A DNA stretch of 64,000 nucleotides from Morinoia aosen. Its lineage: Eukaryota; Arthropoda; Malacostraca; Amphipoda; Talitridae. A program made the position numbers and the translations under genes. Shown piece after piece: positions 23,701 through 35,200 of this stretch (its first letter is position 1; the number at the start of each line of letters is the position of its first letter). The DNA is taken from the NCBI GenBank assembly GCA_030386875.1, contig CM059566.1:37918068-37982067 (forward strand). Reading direction: 5' to 3'. The notes beneath the pieces are model-generated. The model worked only from the letters and a program-made list of their open reading frames with translations. It did no database searches and was not told the DNA's origin.

Positions 23701-24184
23701 TCAACACGTTCGCTTCCGCTTGACGCACATGTGTGTCCAGCTGTGTCATGGTAAACAAGGTGCTACGTAGCTGAGTTGAAAAAAGTACCGGGCTGCTCGA
23801 AAAAAATTGCATTTTTCCAAAGAAGTGTGAAAATGTAATAGCATGATGATATTTGACCTCGTATGCTTAAATCTCACCAAAAAATTGTTGAAATAATTGA
23901 AATGCTGTTCATCCACACCAACACGTAAATTGGCAATCTGCCTATTGGTAAATCGACAGTGGACGTGCTAGTATCTGATATAAAAAACGAAAGCCGGGGA
24001 ATAGGTCTGTTCCTTGCCGTCGCATCTCGTGATACTATTTTCTTATTATTTTTTTTATTGTGCAGTAATGCGGCTGCAGGACCCGCAAGTGAAGTATATG
24101 CACGTCCGAGACACGCCTGAAGACATCGAGGTGCTTGAAAATGATCTGAAGCCCTTCCTGAAAAGCCCGTGGAACAGGGCGTAG
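14682..24184 (+). CDS. Small single-pass membrane protein, four exons, 101 aa
   Basis: Exons 14682-14712, 18784-18855, 21029-21112 and 24066-24184 join through GT-AG introns, all in phase 1, to a 101-residue protein with no internal stop. It begins MANRWLRSYTVSELFKKACN and ends LKPFLKSPWNRA. One hydrophobic span (about residues 23-43, VVGASVMFVIGFVGTGVMVY) is preceded by basic residues and followed by a positively charged loop and an acidic C-terminal half. Size, topology and a short basic N-terminus fit small accessory subunits of the mitochondrial inner membrane (NDUFA3- or NDUFA4-like), but I see no diagnostic motif, so function is left open. The only neighbouring gene is SNX1/2, arranged tail to tail. 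Confidence 0.72.
15655..15945 (-). repeat. Dispersed repeat family R1, copy 1
   Basis: Shares GGCTTTCTTTTTTT, AATAGAATAGGTTTT, a CTGCTGTC block and GAGGCTTAA with copy 2. It lies in intron 1 of the small membrane-protein gene. Degenerate. Confidence 0.65.
15994..16770. mobile_element. Foldback MITE (family F), about 777 bp
   Basis: Arms of about 130-145 bases (15994-16140 and 16635-16770) are inverted copies starting GGTCAATGTGAAGTTT and containing GACATTCTGCTCGCTGATGC. The centre has a second, inner inverted motif around CCCAACCTCTTTACG. It sits in intron 1 of the small gene. The same family builds the large palindrome at 55293-57112. Confidence 0.85.
18784..18855 (+). CDS. Small membrane-protein gene, exon 2
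   Basis: Encodes VSELFKKACNEIPEVVGASV MFVI. The acceptor TTCCCTGCAG|TG and the donor ATAG|GTAAG are strong. It holds the first half of the membrane segment. Confidence 0.75.
   Translation, partial: CLSFSRKLAMRSRRSWVLRLCSS
19008..20194. mobile_element. TTAA-flanked MITE, about 1.19 kb
   Basis: TTAA at 19004-19007 and 20195-20198 flanks imperfect terminal inverted repeats (GGGCACGGTTTGGG against GGGGACGGTTCGGGG). TTAA duplication is the piggyBac-type signature. Inner inverted blocks (near 19798 and 19925, GGTGCAAAAG) add fold-back potential. Located in intron 2 of the small gene. Confidence 0.6.
20323..20703 (-). repeat. Dispersed repeat family R1, copy 2 (most complete)
   Basis: Runs from CCCCTCAGGGGGATACAA to GGTTAGGGAGGCTTAAAC and ends in an (AATCT)n tail (about 20680-20703), which suggests a retroposed element reading along the plus strand here. 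No coding capacity and no pol III boxes recognised. Intron 2 of the small gene. Confidence 0.75.
21029..21112 (+). CDS. Small membrane-protein gene, exon 3
   Basis: Encodes GFVGTGVMVYKEYLTEGRNV KKYKMSYV. The acceptor ACTTTCAG|GA and the donor GTTG|GTAAG are strong. It completes the membrane segment and gives a basic loop. Confidence 0.75.
22063..22352. repeat. Inverted repeat, 85-bp arms
   Basis: Arms 22063-22147 and 22269-22352 share the core GCAATGCGGTTTGTTGCATT and its complement, separated by about 120 bases. In intron 3 of the small gene. Probably a MITE end pair. Confidence 0.75.
22407..23182. repeat. Composite inverted plus tandem duplication in intron 3
   Basis: Segment 22641-22862 recurs in direct orientation at 22960-23182 with about 90 percent identity by eye. 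A third, inverted, copy of its start lies at 22407-22470 (core CAATGATACCAAAATCAT). It includes homopolymer C and T tracts (C around 22718, T at 22938-22959). Confidence 0.8.
24066..24184 (+). CDS. Small membrane-protein gene, exon 4 and stop
   Basis: Encodes VMRLQDPQVKYMHVRDTPED IEVLENDLKPFLKSPWNRA and a TAG stop. The acceptor lies after a T-rich tract ending TTGTGCAG. Acidic, probably helical tail. No canonical AATAAA was seen in the following 300 bases. Confidence 0.75.
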
Positions 24185-26176
24185 TGGAGTGCTTGGTTCA
24201 ATTCTGGGGATGAACACGTTCAGATCGTAATTGTACATTGTTATACAATAGCTAAATATAATTTATACTAGCTGTTGTGGTTTCCTTCACCATACAATTT
24301 CGGTATTGTGACGATTTGTGTATGAGAGCCTGCGTGTTGAGGTAACTGGTTACGGTCGTAAGGTTTGGAGTGTGCGAATGATTTGTTTGTCATTTGAACA
24401 AAGATGTAAATGTAAAATTGCTGGGGAATTTCACATACAAGCCTATGTAAGTATATAATTATTTTAAATGCTTTGAACTAGTCTACCAGGAGTCCGAAAA
24501 TGACCTTGGTTTTGCTCAATCAGGTCAGGATTTTCTGCTACAGAAATTCAAAAAAAAAGTTTTTCGTAAAAAAAAACATTTCTGCGGATCATCAGCTGAT
24601 AAACCCGTGACGATCTTTTGCGTTTTCTTTAAAAAATAGAAGTCAACGCATCCAAATTAATTCAGTTCCCTTCGATTCCCGTGTGTGAGCAGCTGCTGGG
24701 TTGTCTCTCTTCAGCGGTTGTCTCTCTTCAGCGGTTGTCTCTCTTCAGGTTCAGGCTGTATCTCAAAAAGTTGACCTAACAGAGCAAAATCAATGTGATA
24801 TTCGGACTCGGAACACCATAATTAGTCTAAATCTGCTGAGAAATCCGACGATTATTGGGCTGTTACCCTGTGTAATAATAAGTCAATATACCTTAGTGTT
24901 CTGCACAGGATCTTGAAGGATAATCGACATGAGAAATTTCATAACATATATTTTAATCTCAAAAACAAAGCGTAACCAGGAACGATTAATAAACTGTATA
25001 CAACGACTGCTGGAATGCTCGAAACGGTGAGACATCGCCACCACAGCGGCTAATAACGTAAGAGAGCACTAAGAATTGCTTATTATGACTGCAAACTCAC
25101 TGAGCTACATTGCCCACTACAGATGTTTTCCCGTGACGTTAGGGTAACCACAAAATATAATTCAAATTTAATCTAAGCGCTGGACACATGAAACGAATAT
25201 AATTTTTGTAAATAGAAAAATACGACGAGATGTTCTTGCGTAGTGAGGGAAATAACTTAGCCTAGCAACTCAGGCTAAAGACAACCATTGAGCTTTAACC
25301 GCACTTACCTTAAACCTAAACGAACCATAATCAAGCACAAATTAACTGCTCAAATCATAAATACGAAACACGTATAAATTCACTCTAATTTATTATCAGA
25401 AATTATACGAAATAAATTGCTATGCACACAAAACAAGTTGAATGTAATAAAAAGCTCAGATCATAACAGTTGTTCACCAGAATGTTCCCATACTTACACA
25501 ATTATTAAACCAAACGAATTTCGGAACAGGTGTCAAGGAGATCAACAACTGGAAAATGACCACACAATAAGAACAAACCGAAACCAAATTTCAAACTGAA
25601 GCTGCAACCGGGTCTATTTGCCACAAAATATTGCTACCTCACCCCCCGATACTTTATATTCCTTCCGGAGAGAATAGTTATGTGCACCGAGATGAAATTA
25701 CGACGCTACCACCGCGACCCCCTATAAAATAAGATGATCGTTAGAGGGCACAGTACGTAGCTAGGCACGAACGTTGCGACAAGGTGCTAGATATACAGGA
25801 TGAATTTTATTTTCAAAGCAGTGGTTCTTAAAATTTCACTTAAGGTAACTGGCTAGTTTCATAATCCTCCTCACAAATATATGGGCATGCTGCTCTTTCT
25901 TAGTTTATTATATTCACGTAACTCACTTGAAATACGGCGTATTTAGATACTCAACCACCAGCTTCGAGAGGAAGAAAGTATATGAGTTTGAGAACCACTG
26001 CTTTGATGACAACGAACTTTGTCCAACGCGCACGTGGGTGAACGTCCCTCTCTGGAGAGACCAAATAACTTAATGATACTGACTCATGCAGAGACAGACG
26101 ACAGAGATATGGACAAGTTGATGATGCACAGCGGGAGATGGCTGGACAATGGAGGGCTGCGAGGCGGTCTCACACT
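24185..26176. other. Intergenic spacer between two convergent genes
   Basis: About 2 kb holding the 3' ends of both genes. The only clear structure is a triplicated 18-base unit (TTGTCTCTCTTCAGCGG) at about 24700-24755. Open frames are short and unsupported. Confidence 0.6.
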
Positions 26177-26227
26177 TCACGAGATCGCCTTGGCTTCAGG
26201 CAGAAAAGACTCCCACACCCTTATGAC
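26177..26227 (-). CDS. SNX1/2: SNX1/2 exon 14 (C-terminus and stop)
   Basis: Encodes [16 protein letters not shown] and a TGA stop. It is the near-invariant SNX1/2 ending ([16 protein letters not shown]). The acceptor ATTTTCAG|GTC is in phase 0 with exon 13. The exon has only 17 codons and lies about 950 bases past exon 13, so automatic annotation could miss it. Confidence 0.93.
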   Translation of the reverse strand, partial: VIRVWESFLPEAKAIS

Positions 26228-29200
26228 CTGAAAATGAGATGACTTGCATCACCGAGTGAAATAACTTACCACTTCGACTCAATTGAGCACCCACTTCCCT
26301 TACATTGAAAAAAATCTTGCGCTCATACGTATCTAAAATATAACTTTCACCACAGAGTAAAAAAAAATTGAAAGTTCTACTCAATTGAGCATCCGCGTCC
26401 CTTATATTGAAAACATATTGCGCTCACACATGTCTAGAATAATTACCGCATAAAACGCTTTCGAGTTTTTTATACAGCACACATGAAAAGATTATTTTTT
26501 ATCAGCAAAATTACATTCAAACGGCCATCCATAAACTCAATGACAATATACACATGCAATATACACATTAGTGACACATAGGATACAGGGCAGTAAATTT
26601 CGTAATGATCACCACAGAGTTTTAGCAGTAATCTATGACCATGACCACAATCAAATTTGAGACTTCAAGGAAATCGGATCAACTTTGTGCGTGGGAATAA
26701 TCTCCACTTGTATACCAAAAAAGGTTTAAATGTGTCGCAATTCCAACAATGCCGCCTTAAATTCTCTAAATACTTTTTATTTATGACTTCTTTCATAACT
26801 CACAATACTGTCTTACGTTCTCCCATTTATTAGCAGAACAACCTTCACATAAGTTACATAATTTACCCTAAATGTCTTGCACTCGTACACGTTTCACGTC
26901 CTCCACATGACTTCCGTTCTCCACATTACACACCCTACATCCTGAACACGACGTACATTCCTCAAAATACACTTTCAACATCCTCCATATGACTTCCATT
27001 CCTCAAAATATACGCATAACACGTAACATCCCTCAAAATATACGCTCCATATCCTCCACATGACTTCCATTCTCCACATCACACACCCTACATCCTCAAC
27101 ACGACGTACATTCCTCAAAATACACGCCTTACATCCTCTACACAACTTGCCTACCACCACACCAGGGCCTACGATGCCTACCTGCTGCTGGGAGGTGACC
27201 ATGGACTCGAGGTAGCGGATGAACATCATCTTGAAGTCCTGGACCCTGACGGCATCGAACTGCTCCAGCTCCTTCTTGATGGCCGCGGAGATGCGCTCGA
27301 AGTGCTCTTGGTTGCGTTCCACTTTGCCCTCCCACTGACGAGTGTAAAATTTTAATTAACTCTCCGGAAATTTATGGGAAAATTTTAAGAAAGCTATACT
27401 GCTAATTTATGAGAAAAAATGAAAGAAGGCTAGGCTGCTAATTTATGAGAAAATGTAAGACTAGACTGCGAATTTATAGGAAAAAAATTTAAGAAGGCTA
27501 CACTGTTACAGAGACGTTGTAGAGAGTAGCTTCTCTTTGATAACACACTGCTAGCATCTTATTCCCACAAACATATCTCAAAATCAGGCCAGCAAGCAAA
27601 ACATTACACCCGAGTTTGGAAAATGGAAGAACGGTTAAAAATTACTAACCTAGTCTGCATTCCTGTTCAGTACAATAATTATTTAACACCGACTTCATAG
27701 AAAAGTTCTTCAACCTCGACCAAGAAAATTCTAATTTAAGTTAAATATTTGTAACTAATCTATCACGATTACAGAAGAAATACAGACTCGGTGATAGCTA
27801 ACGATAAATATCACCATGTATTCGCTATAGGTAAAGGAACAACTTGACCCTTTAACGTCCGCATTTTGCACTCATATTACCGTTATCACAACCACCATCA
27901 TTAAACTGGCACCGGCATCATGTAGTCACCAACATCACAATGAGGAAGAGACTGCCACTTGACAAAGAACTTCGAAGAACCCATTAGGCCACAAATTTCA
28001 TACGGAACAAAACATATTAGAGCCGTTTACGAAAGTGGATTTTAAAACCACTTTGACGGTAAAGCCTTCCACTAACTTCCTAACTAGAATTTGACAAATA
28101 GGAGCAAAAAAAACGGGAATGCACCTCTTCGACTTCCTGCTGTGCCTGAGCAACTTTTTCCTGTCTGGCTGTGAGCTCGAGCTTGGCCTTGTAGTCCCTC
28201 TTCTTGGCCAGCATAGTCTGGCTATACTGCCACGCCTGGAACACCTTCACGCGCTCGTGGAACACCTCCTGCAACGGGAGAACACTAGTAATATTAACAC
28301 TAAAGTGAGACGTCACAACACGAAACTTAACAGAGACGTCACAACGTATACCCTAGTAGTAACACTTAAGTGTGACGTCCGAACGTTTGCCCCGTAGTAA
28401 AATTTAATTGAGATGTTAGAAAAAACACCCACGAAGTAACACTTAATTGAGACATCGCAATGTAGAACTGTGCTGAAGCACAAATTTATGCAATAAAGAA
28501 AAGCAACACTGTAACAAACGCTGCAAATTGACGAAGCACAATAGTGCCTACCCTAGGTGCAGTTTGAGATGTATAAATTATGTGTTTATCATAAAAAATA
28601 TTTATTAGTAACCTAACGCTACAGTACTAGCTAAGGGTAGATCTCGTGCTATAGTGTGGTAGACCTCACGCTATAGCAGCACCCAATGATGTAATACAAA
28701 TGTGACCAATGGTGCAAATTTCAGCAACAAAAAAATATGTCAAGACTTCAAGTGACCGGCTGAAGTGGGGCAACATTGTGATGTACTAAAACAATATCAG
28801 ACACCCTAAATAGCAGTGGGTATAATCAAAATGATCCTTGTACTAAAAGTAGGTAGTTGCTGATAGGAGATTCGACTATAAATTAATTTAAGCCTCCCTA
28901 ACCATAACAAAGGTGTTTCTAAGAGGAAAGATGGATGCACCATTTAATATGGAGTTCCTGAAAAGTGCAATCTATGCACAAGGTGCGTTCCTACACAAGA
29001 TCCCCTGTGCATAGAAACTCTAAGTTGGGAAGGAAATTTACAAAGCAAGGCGAAATTTGAAGAAGAAAGTAATAGGCGCTGAAACACATTACATCAGTGA
29101 ACCCCAAAAAATTCTACTTCAAAAATAGAAAAAGGTCTTGCCTATCTCTCAGCTCGGGACCTCACATTTTTCTAATATGTTGCAGATAGTGTAACAATAA

Positions 29201-32200
29201 TTTATGAGTTTTAATCCCAGAAAAATAGCCGATGATGGAAACACACAATCTTTGGCTCATTTTTATTAAAACACTCGGCAAGTTGTGCATTTATGATAAA
29301 ATAATACTTTGAATTCAAAGTTCCACAATTAAAGGGTCATCAATTCAATGAAATTCCCATTAAATTAACTAAGAATAAAGCACACCAGAAGGTTCATTAA
29401 CTACATTGTCCAATATCACCTAGTTAAACATGCATAAAAGCTATATTGTACTGAATTGAGTCCAAACATTTTAGAAAAATTTGGAGACGGCAAAAATTTG
29501 ACCTCGATTATATAATACTAAATTGAGTCCCAAAATAGTACAGAAATCGCGGAGAACATACAAGCTATATAGTACTTTGACCAAACCAGTAACAAAATCC
29601 GAGTCCAAAAATTGTAGAGAAATTTGGAGACGGCAAAAATCTGACCTTGACTTAATAGTACAAAATTGAGCCCCAAAATTTTGTGACCAAGCCAGTAACA
29701 AAATCGAGTCCAACAATTGTAGAGAAATTTGAAGGCGGAAAAAATCAGACCTTGACAGCTCCGATGAGGTTGATGTAGTCCCGCGTGGTCTCGCACAAGA
29801 TGTAGAAGTCAGCGTCGGCCTGCGGTGATGGACGGCCAGTAAAAATTATGAACGGATACAGGTAATTTGATGGAACTGAACCACCATTATCGCACACCCA
29901 CAATTGCGAGAAATTCCTTAGGTTGTCCCAAATTTATCAGAGAAGTTAACTGGTATTATAAGCGAAAGTTAGTCAATACAACAATCACGCTGGCCAATGG
30001 CAAATAAACATTCATTCTACCAAAAGAGTGGAAAAACTCACGTATTAAGATCAGCAGTCGCCACAACCAAATTTTGCGTGGAATCAAGGAGCACAACCAA
30101 AACCCTGCACACACTCTGCACGGGATGACACACCTCCACAGTTTCGTTACAGGTGAAGAAACAACTTAATCCTTAAACGTCAGCATTTTGTACTCCTATT
30201 ACCGGTATCACAACCACCATCACTAACACTTTAACGGCCGCATTTTGAACTCATATTACCTGGGCGTGGTAGATAGTGTGCGTGCGGTCGGTGGCGTCAG
30301 CGTCTGCATTTTGTACTGGTATTACCAACACGTGACGACACACCTTCCCTACCCCTGCATACCTGGGCGTGGTAGACGGTGTGCGTGCGGTCGGTGGCCT
30401 CGGAGAGCTGGTGGAGGGCGCGGTTGAGAGCGCTGTGCTCCTCAACGCTGCTGAGCACGGCGGCCGCCTTGCTTAGGTTGATGCTGCTCATGGCCAGCTC
30501 CCGCCGGCCCCCCGCCAGGCTCTCGAGGGCAGCGTGCAGCCGCCGCAGCTCCGTCTCCAGCGCCTCCACCTGGTGCACCCGCTCCTCGAACCACTGCAAC
30601 GCAGGTTGTTAACGTGGATGTTATCCACTGCAACACAGGTCGTAGTGGCAAATTTTACGTTGTTTAAAGGTCGTTACGGCAAATTTTTTCCACTTCAACA
30701 CAGGTTGTTGTGGCGAATGTTACTGTTGTTTGAAAATTGTTACCGTGAATTTTATGTTGGGTGTGAGTTTAAGTCTCCCTAACCGCACAAAGCCTCCACC
30801 TGGTGCACCCGCTCCTCGAACCACTGCAACGCAAGTTGTTGAGGTGAATGTTATGTTCGGTTGTTTCAAAGTCATTACAGCAAATGATACACTGAATGAT
30901 TGATTATAAATGAATTTTAGCTCCCTTTACCACAACAAAGAAGTTCCAAGAGATGAAGGATGAAGGCACCATTTAGTTTGGAGTTAAGGAAACGTGGAAT
31001 CTAATCACAAACAGTATCCCGGACACATAGAAACAGTACAAGAAGGAAGGTTATGAAACAAGATAAAAGTTGAAGAAGAAAGTAGTTGGTGCTGATCACA
31101 CTTGAATAGGAAAGAAGTGACTATATCTGAAGCCTCTACTTCAGCTTATTCCAGGAGAATAGTTATCTCCTAAAAATTCATCTTAATAATTTCTATGAGT
31201 AATTCAACAGAATGCAACAAAGCACTAAGGTCATGCTCTAACCAACAATTACCAAACACTATTAAGAAGCCAACACATTCGTGGCATCAAATTGTAAGCA
31301 AGTCATCTACTGGGTGTACAGCTTGGGATAAAGTTCAGTCTAACTGTGTACGAAGAGAAAAATACAACAGAAAAACAGCACTAACAAAATAGCTAATTCA
31401 ACACGTTACTTTTTTAGATTCAGAAAAATCCTACCATAGTAGAGTTACATCAAAGTCAGACAGTCTCTACAAGGGCACTAAGTCGAATATGAGGGAACAC
31501 CACTCTGAACAACTCGAGCACATGATAAAAAAGCGACATGCTGGAAAACAAGAGAATGGAAAACGAGCAAAATAAAATTTTAATGATTTATTCACCCAGT
31601 GTCTGCTCACCAGAAAACGGGACACACAAAGCACCAAGGGTGGTCACGAGTTAGCTCGCCAAGCAAGAATTATCGTACCACTTTCAAGTGTAAGCAAACA
31701 TTTCTTTATTTAATAAAGCCCAAAGATTCAAGGCAACTTTACGAGCAATTTCATTTTTTATATGGATATACAAGCTAAAAAATGCTTTCACAAGAAACAG
31801 AATTCGAATAAGTTTATTCATGTTCACGATGCTGGGTCATTTTACCAAGACAAGGAATCGTAGAGCAAACCAAACAGCAATAACTCCGTAGTCCCTCTGA
31901 AGTTAGCTGTATTTACAAAACTTGGGCAAAATGTGGGCACTTTATCCTATTTTAAAACCCCTAAAAAGTTTAGGTACCAAGTCAACGAACTGCGTGCTGG
32001 AGAGATGGCAGTGCGTCTACAAAGCCATCTCCTGAAAAGAAAGCTTGGAATTGCCATAAATACGTTATCTGGTTGAAATATTCCACTCGGAAAACAAAAA
32101 TTAGAATTAAGCATAGCATCAAATTGGAAATTTCAGCAAACTTAATTTCAAACATTTATTCTACTTATAGTTAATGAAAACCTCTTCCCTGGCTCAACTG

Positions 32201-35200
32201 AAGTTTCATGTTCATCGTAATCCATGGAAGCAAAAACGGAAAAGTATGCACAATTGACAAGTAAAATTATATTCCTGATAAATGAGATGTTCATGCACCA
32301 AAACAAACCAACAGCAACATGCCTGGCAGGACACAGAAGCAACAGAGCAACGTGCCTGGCAGGACACAGAAGCAACAGAGCAACGTGCCTGGCAGGACAC
32401 AGAAGCAACAGAGCAACGTGCCTGGCAGGACACAGAAGCAACAGAGCAACGTGCCTGGCAGGACACAGAAGCAACAGAGCAACGTGCCTGGCAGGACACA
32501 GAAGCAACAGAGCAACGTGCCTGGCAGGACACAGAAGCAACAGAGCAACGTGCCTGGTGGCAGGACACAGAAGCAACATGCCTGGCAGGACACAAAAGCA
32601 ACATGCCTGGCAGGACACAGAAGCAACATGCCTGGCAGGACACAGAAGCAACATGCCTGGCAGGACACAGAAGCAACATGCCTGGCAGGACACAGAAGCA
32701 ACAGAGCCAACGTGCCTGGCAGGCCATAGAAGCAACATGCCTGGCAGGACACAGAAGCAACAGCGCAACGTGCCTGGCAGGCCACAGAAGCAACAGAGCA
32801 ACATGCCTGGCAGGCCACAGAAGCAACAGAGCAACATGCCTGGCAGGACACAGAAGCAACAGAGCAACATGCCTGGCAGGACACAGAAGCAACAGAGCAA
32901 CATGCCTGGCAGGACACAGAAGCAACAGAGCAACATGCCTGGCAGGCCACAGAAGCAACAGAGCAACATGCCTACAAAACCCCAACACAACAAAAGCCCT
33001 AGTTCAACACCTGTACAAGCAAGAGCTACGAAGGAAGGATGATGCAAAGGTAAGTGAATTTTTAAAAATAGGCAACAAGTCAATAACTGCTCAGTACCTG
33101 TCCGTCCTTTATGAGCCGCGGAACAAAAGAGAACGTGAACATGGGAAATTAAAAACAGCCTTACTGATTAGTATGATGCAGTAATGGTACGGTCACATGA
33201 ACACAACTCACAATTGAATATAGTGAAATCTAAGCTATCAAAAGCTGAGTTATCATTTGAACACAACACACTACATAATTTAAAAAATTAAATCCAATCT
33301 TATAAAAGCCGAGTTTTTGCTTGGTTGAACTTGATTGGAATCATAATATGTGGACATGAATAATATATATAATCATACTGAAGTGGAGATTTTTAGTCTC
33401 AGGAAAATATGTGTTACTGATTTCACGGATATTTCTGGACAATAATGAAAATATTAAAGCTTCTGACCAAACCTAGAGGATAAAAAAAATAATATCAATG
33501 CAAAAATGAAGTCATTCTTGGATATTGACAAGCAAGTTTAAAATGATTTTGGTATGGATGTGTTTTCCCACCAAAAAATTGCATTCTAGTAGTTTCTGTC
33601 ATTTTAGGTAGAAAAAATTAGCAGAGTGGCATAAGCTTTGACGCATAAAATAAAAAATTCAAGGGAAAATCACATTTGCAGACATATTAATGAACTTAGA
33701 GGACATCATCCACAGCAAAACCCAGCATTCACACTTAAGCCGTCTAGTTTCTCCTCGCAAATGATCCAATACGATAAGTAACGGCATACATCGCTAAAAA
33801 CACTCTTCAATCAACCCACATCCTTCTTGTAGCCGCAGTTCAACACCTCGACCCACAGTTCGCATCAGTTCCTGAGACGGATGACTACCTGATTACCATC
33901 AGAGCTTGGTCGACCAGTGTGCTGCCTAGACTGCAATGGTTGGAAATGTTCTCTACCTTCAGTAGGTATTGTTGCATACCCAGTTTTACTACACAATTCA
34001 GTTGAGCTTGAAATATTCATTTTTAATCCCTCACCAACTCAAACCAAGCTCAACGAGCTTATGTATCAACCAAAATGTACCCAGGACATAACTTAGTGTC
34101 AAAAATAAAAAAGAAAGAACAAAATAAAATAGAATGGACGTTTCCCTAAAATGAAGACTGGAATGAGTAATAAAAAATGAACGCAATCAAGGCAGCGACA
34201 GCTGAAGAATGAAAAAAGCGGTGGTCTCTTCGGACTACATAGCATGTACAACCCAGATACTTTGCAGAGCACCAAGTCTTTGGGACACTCGCATAGAGCA
34301 CAAATAAATTCTGTCGATACACTAAAATCAAGCTTGGCTCTATTGATGTCGTTTACACGTGAATGTTAAATTCATTTCCTGATCCAATGAAGGCAGCACT
34401 GCAGTTTACCCATTGATGAAAAGAAGCTAACTGAAATGTTTGCTAATATTAATAATATTAGCACTACAGTTTACACATTGATGAAAAGAAGCTAACTGAA
34501 ATGTTTGCTAATATTACAGCAGCTCAAAGCCCAAGAAAAATATTAAACCAGTTAATTTTCATAGCATCATTTGCATGAAATTCCTACTGTGAATTTTTAC
34601 AATGTTGTTCCGCTAGAATTAAGCCTCAAGAGAATACTAATGGCGGCAAGAATGGGAACAAGTGACGTAAATTAGAGTAATACCTATGTTGACAAAGAAA
34701 GCTGAAACTAAAATAATTTCCTTTGTGTAGACATAGATGAAACTTGTTCATGTGCAGCATTTAGCTAAGAACGAAAAAAGCCACGTAGACGAGAGGATCT
34801 CTGAGTGAACACTCAGTCATATAATCAGACCATTATGTAAAATTCAGGACTCGTACGTCAACAAAGGTAAGTGAAAATGCCAGTTTCAAGCTGTCGATTT
34901 CTCAGTCTTTGCAAATACTTGCCCTCAATTACGCCATTCACGGCGTTCTATATCCTCCACCTAAAAATATCATTTATCTTTGTATCAGGAAAATATCACG
35001 ATTGATTCAGAAAACCTAAGTTCAATCCAATGATCAGTAAATCGTGTCCCGGTTTAGTTTTATAAGCTCTTCACTAACGAGTTACACTTTAATTTTCATG
35101 AGAATGGAACCCTAAATCTGCACTAAAAATGTGAAGCCAGTTCACAGGTAACGGCAATTTTAAAGGAGTATAAAATATTTAACGTCTTGTGATGTAACAA

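Noticed and set aside
26975-27180. Read-through of SNX exon 13 (VGIVGPG and beyond) as an alternative C-terminus
   Set aside because: It crosses a good donor into tandem-repeat DNA, and the conserved last exon is present at 26177-26227.
32148-33184. Overlapping open frames of 130-310 codons on both strands
   Set aside because: They are created by the stop-free 33-bp intronic repeat. The protein text is the repeat in different frames, with no unique domain.
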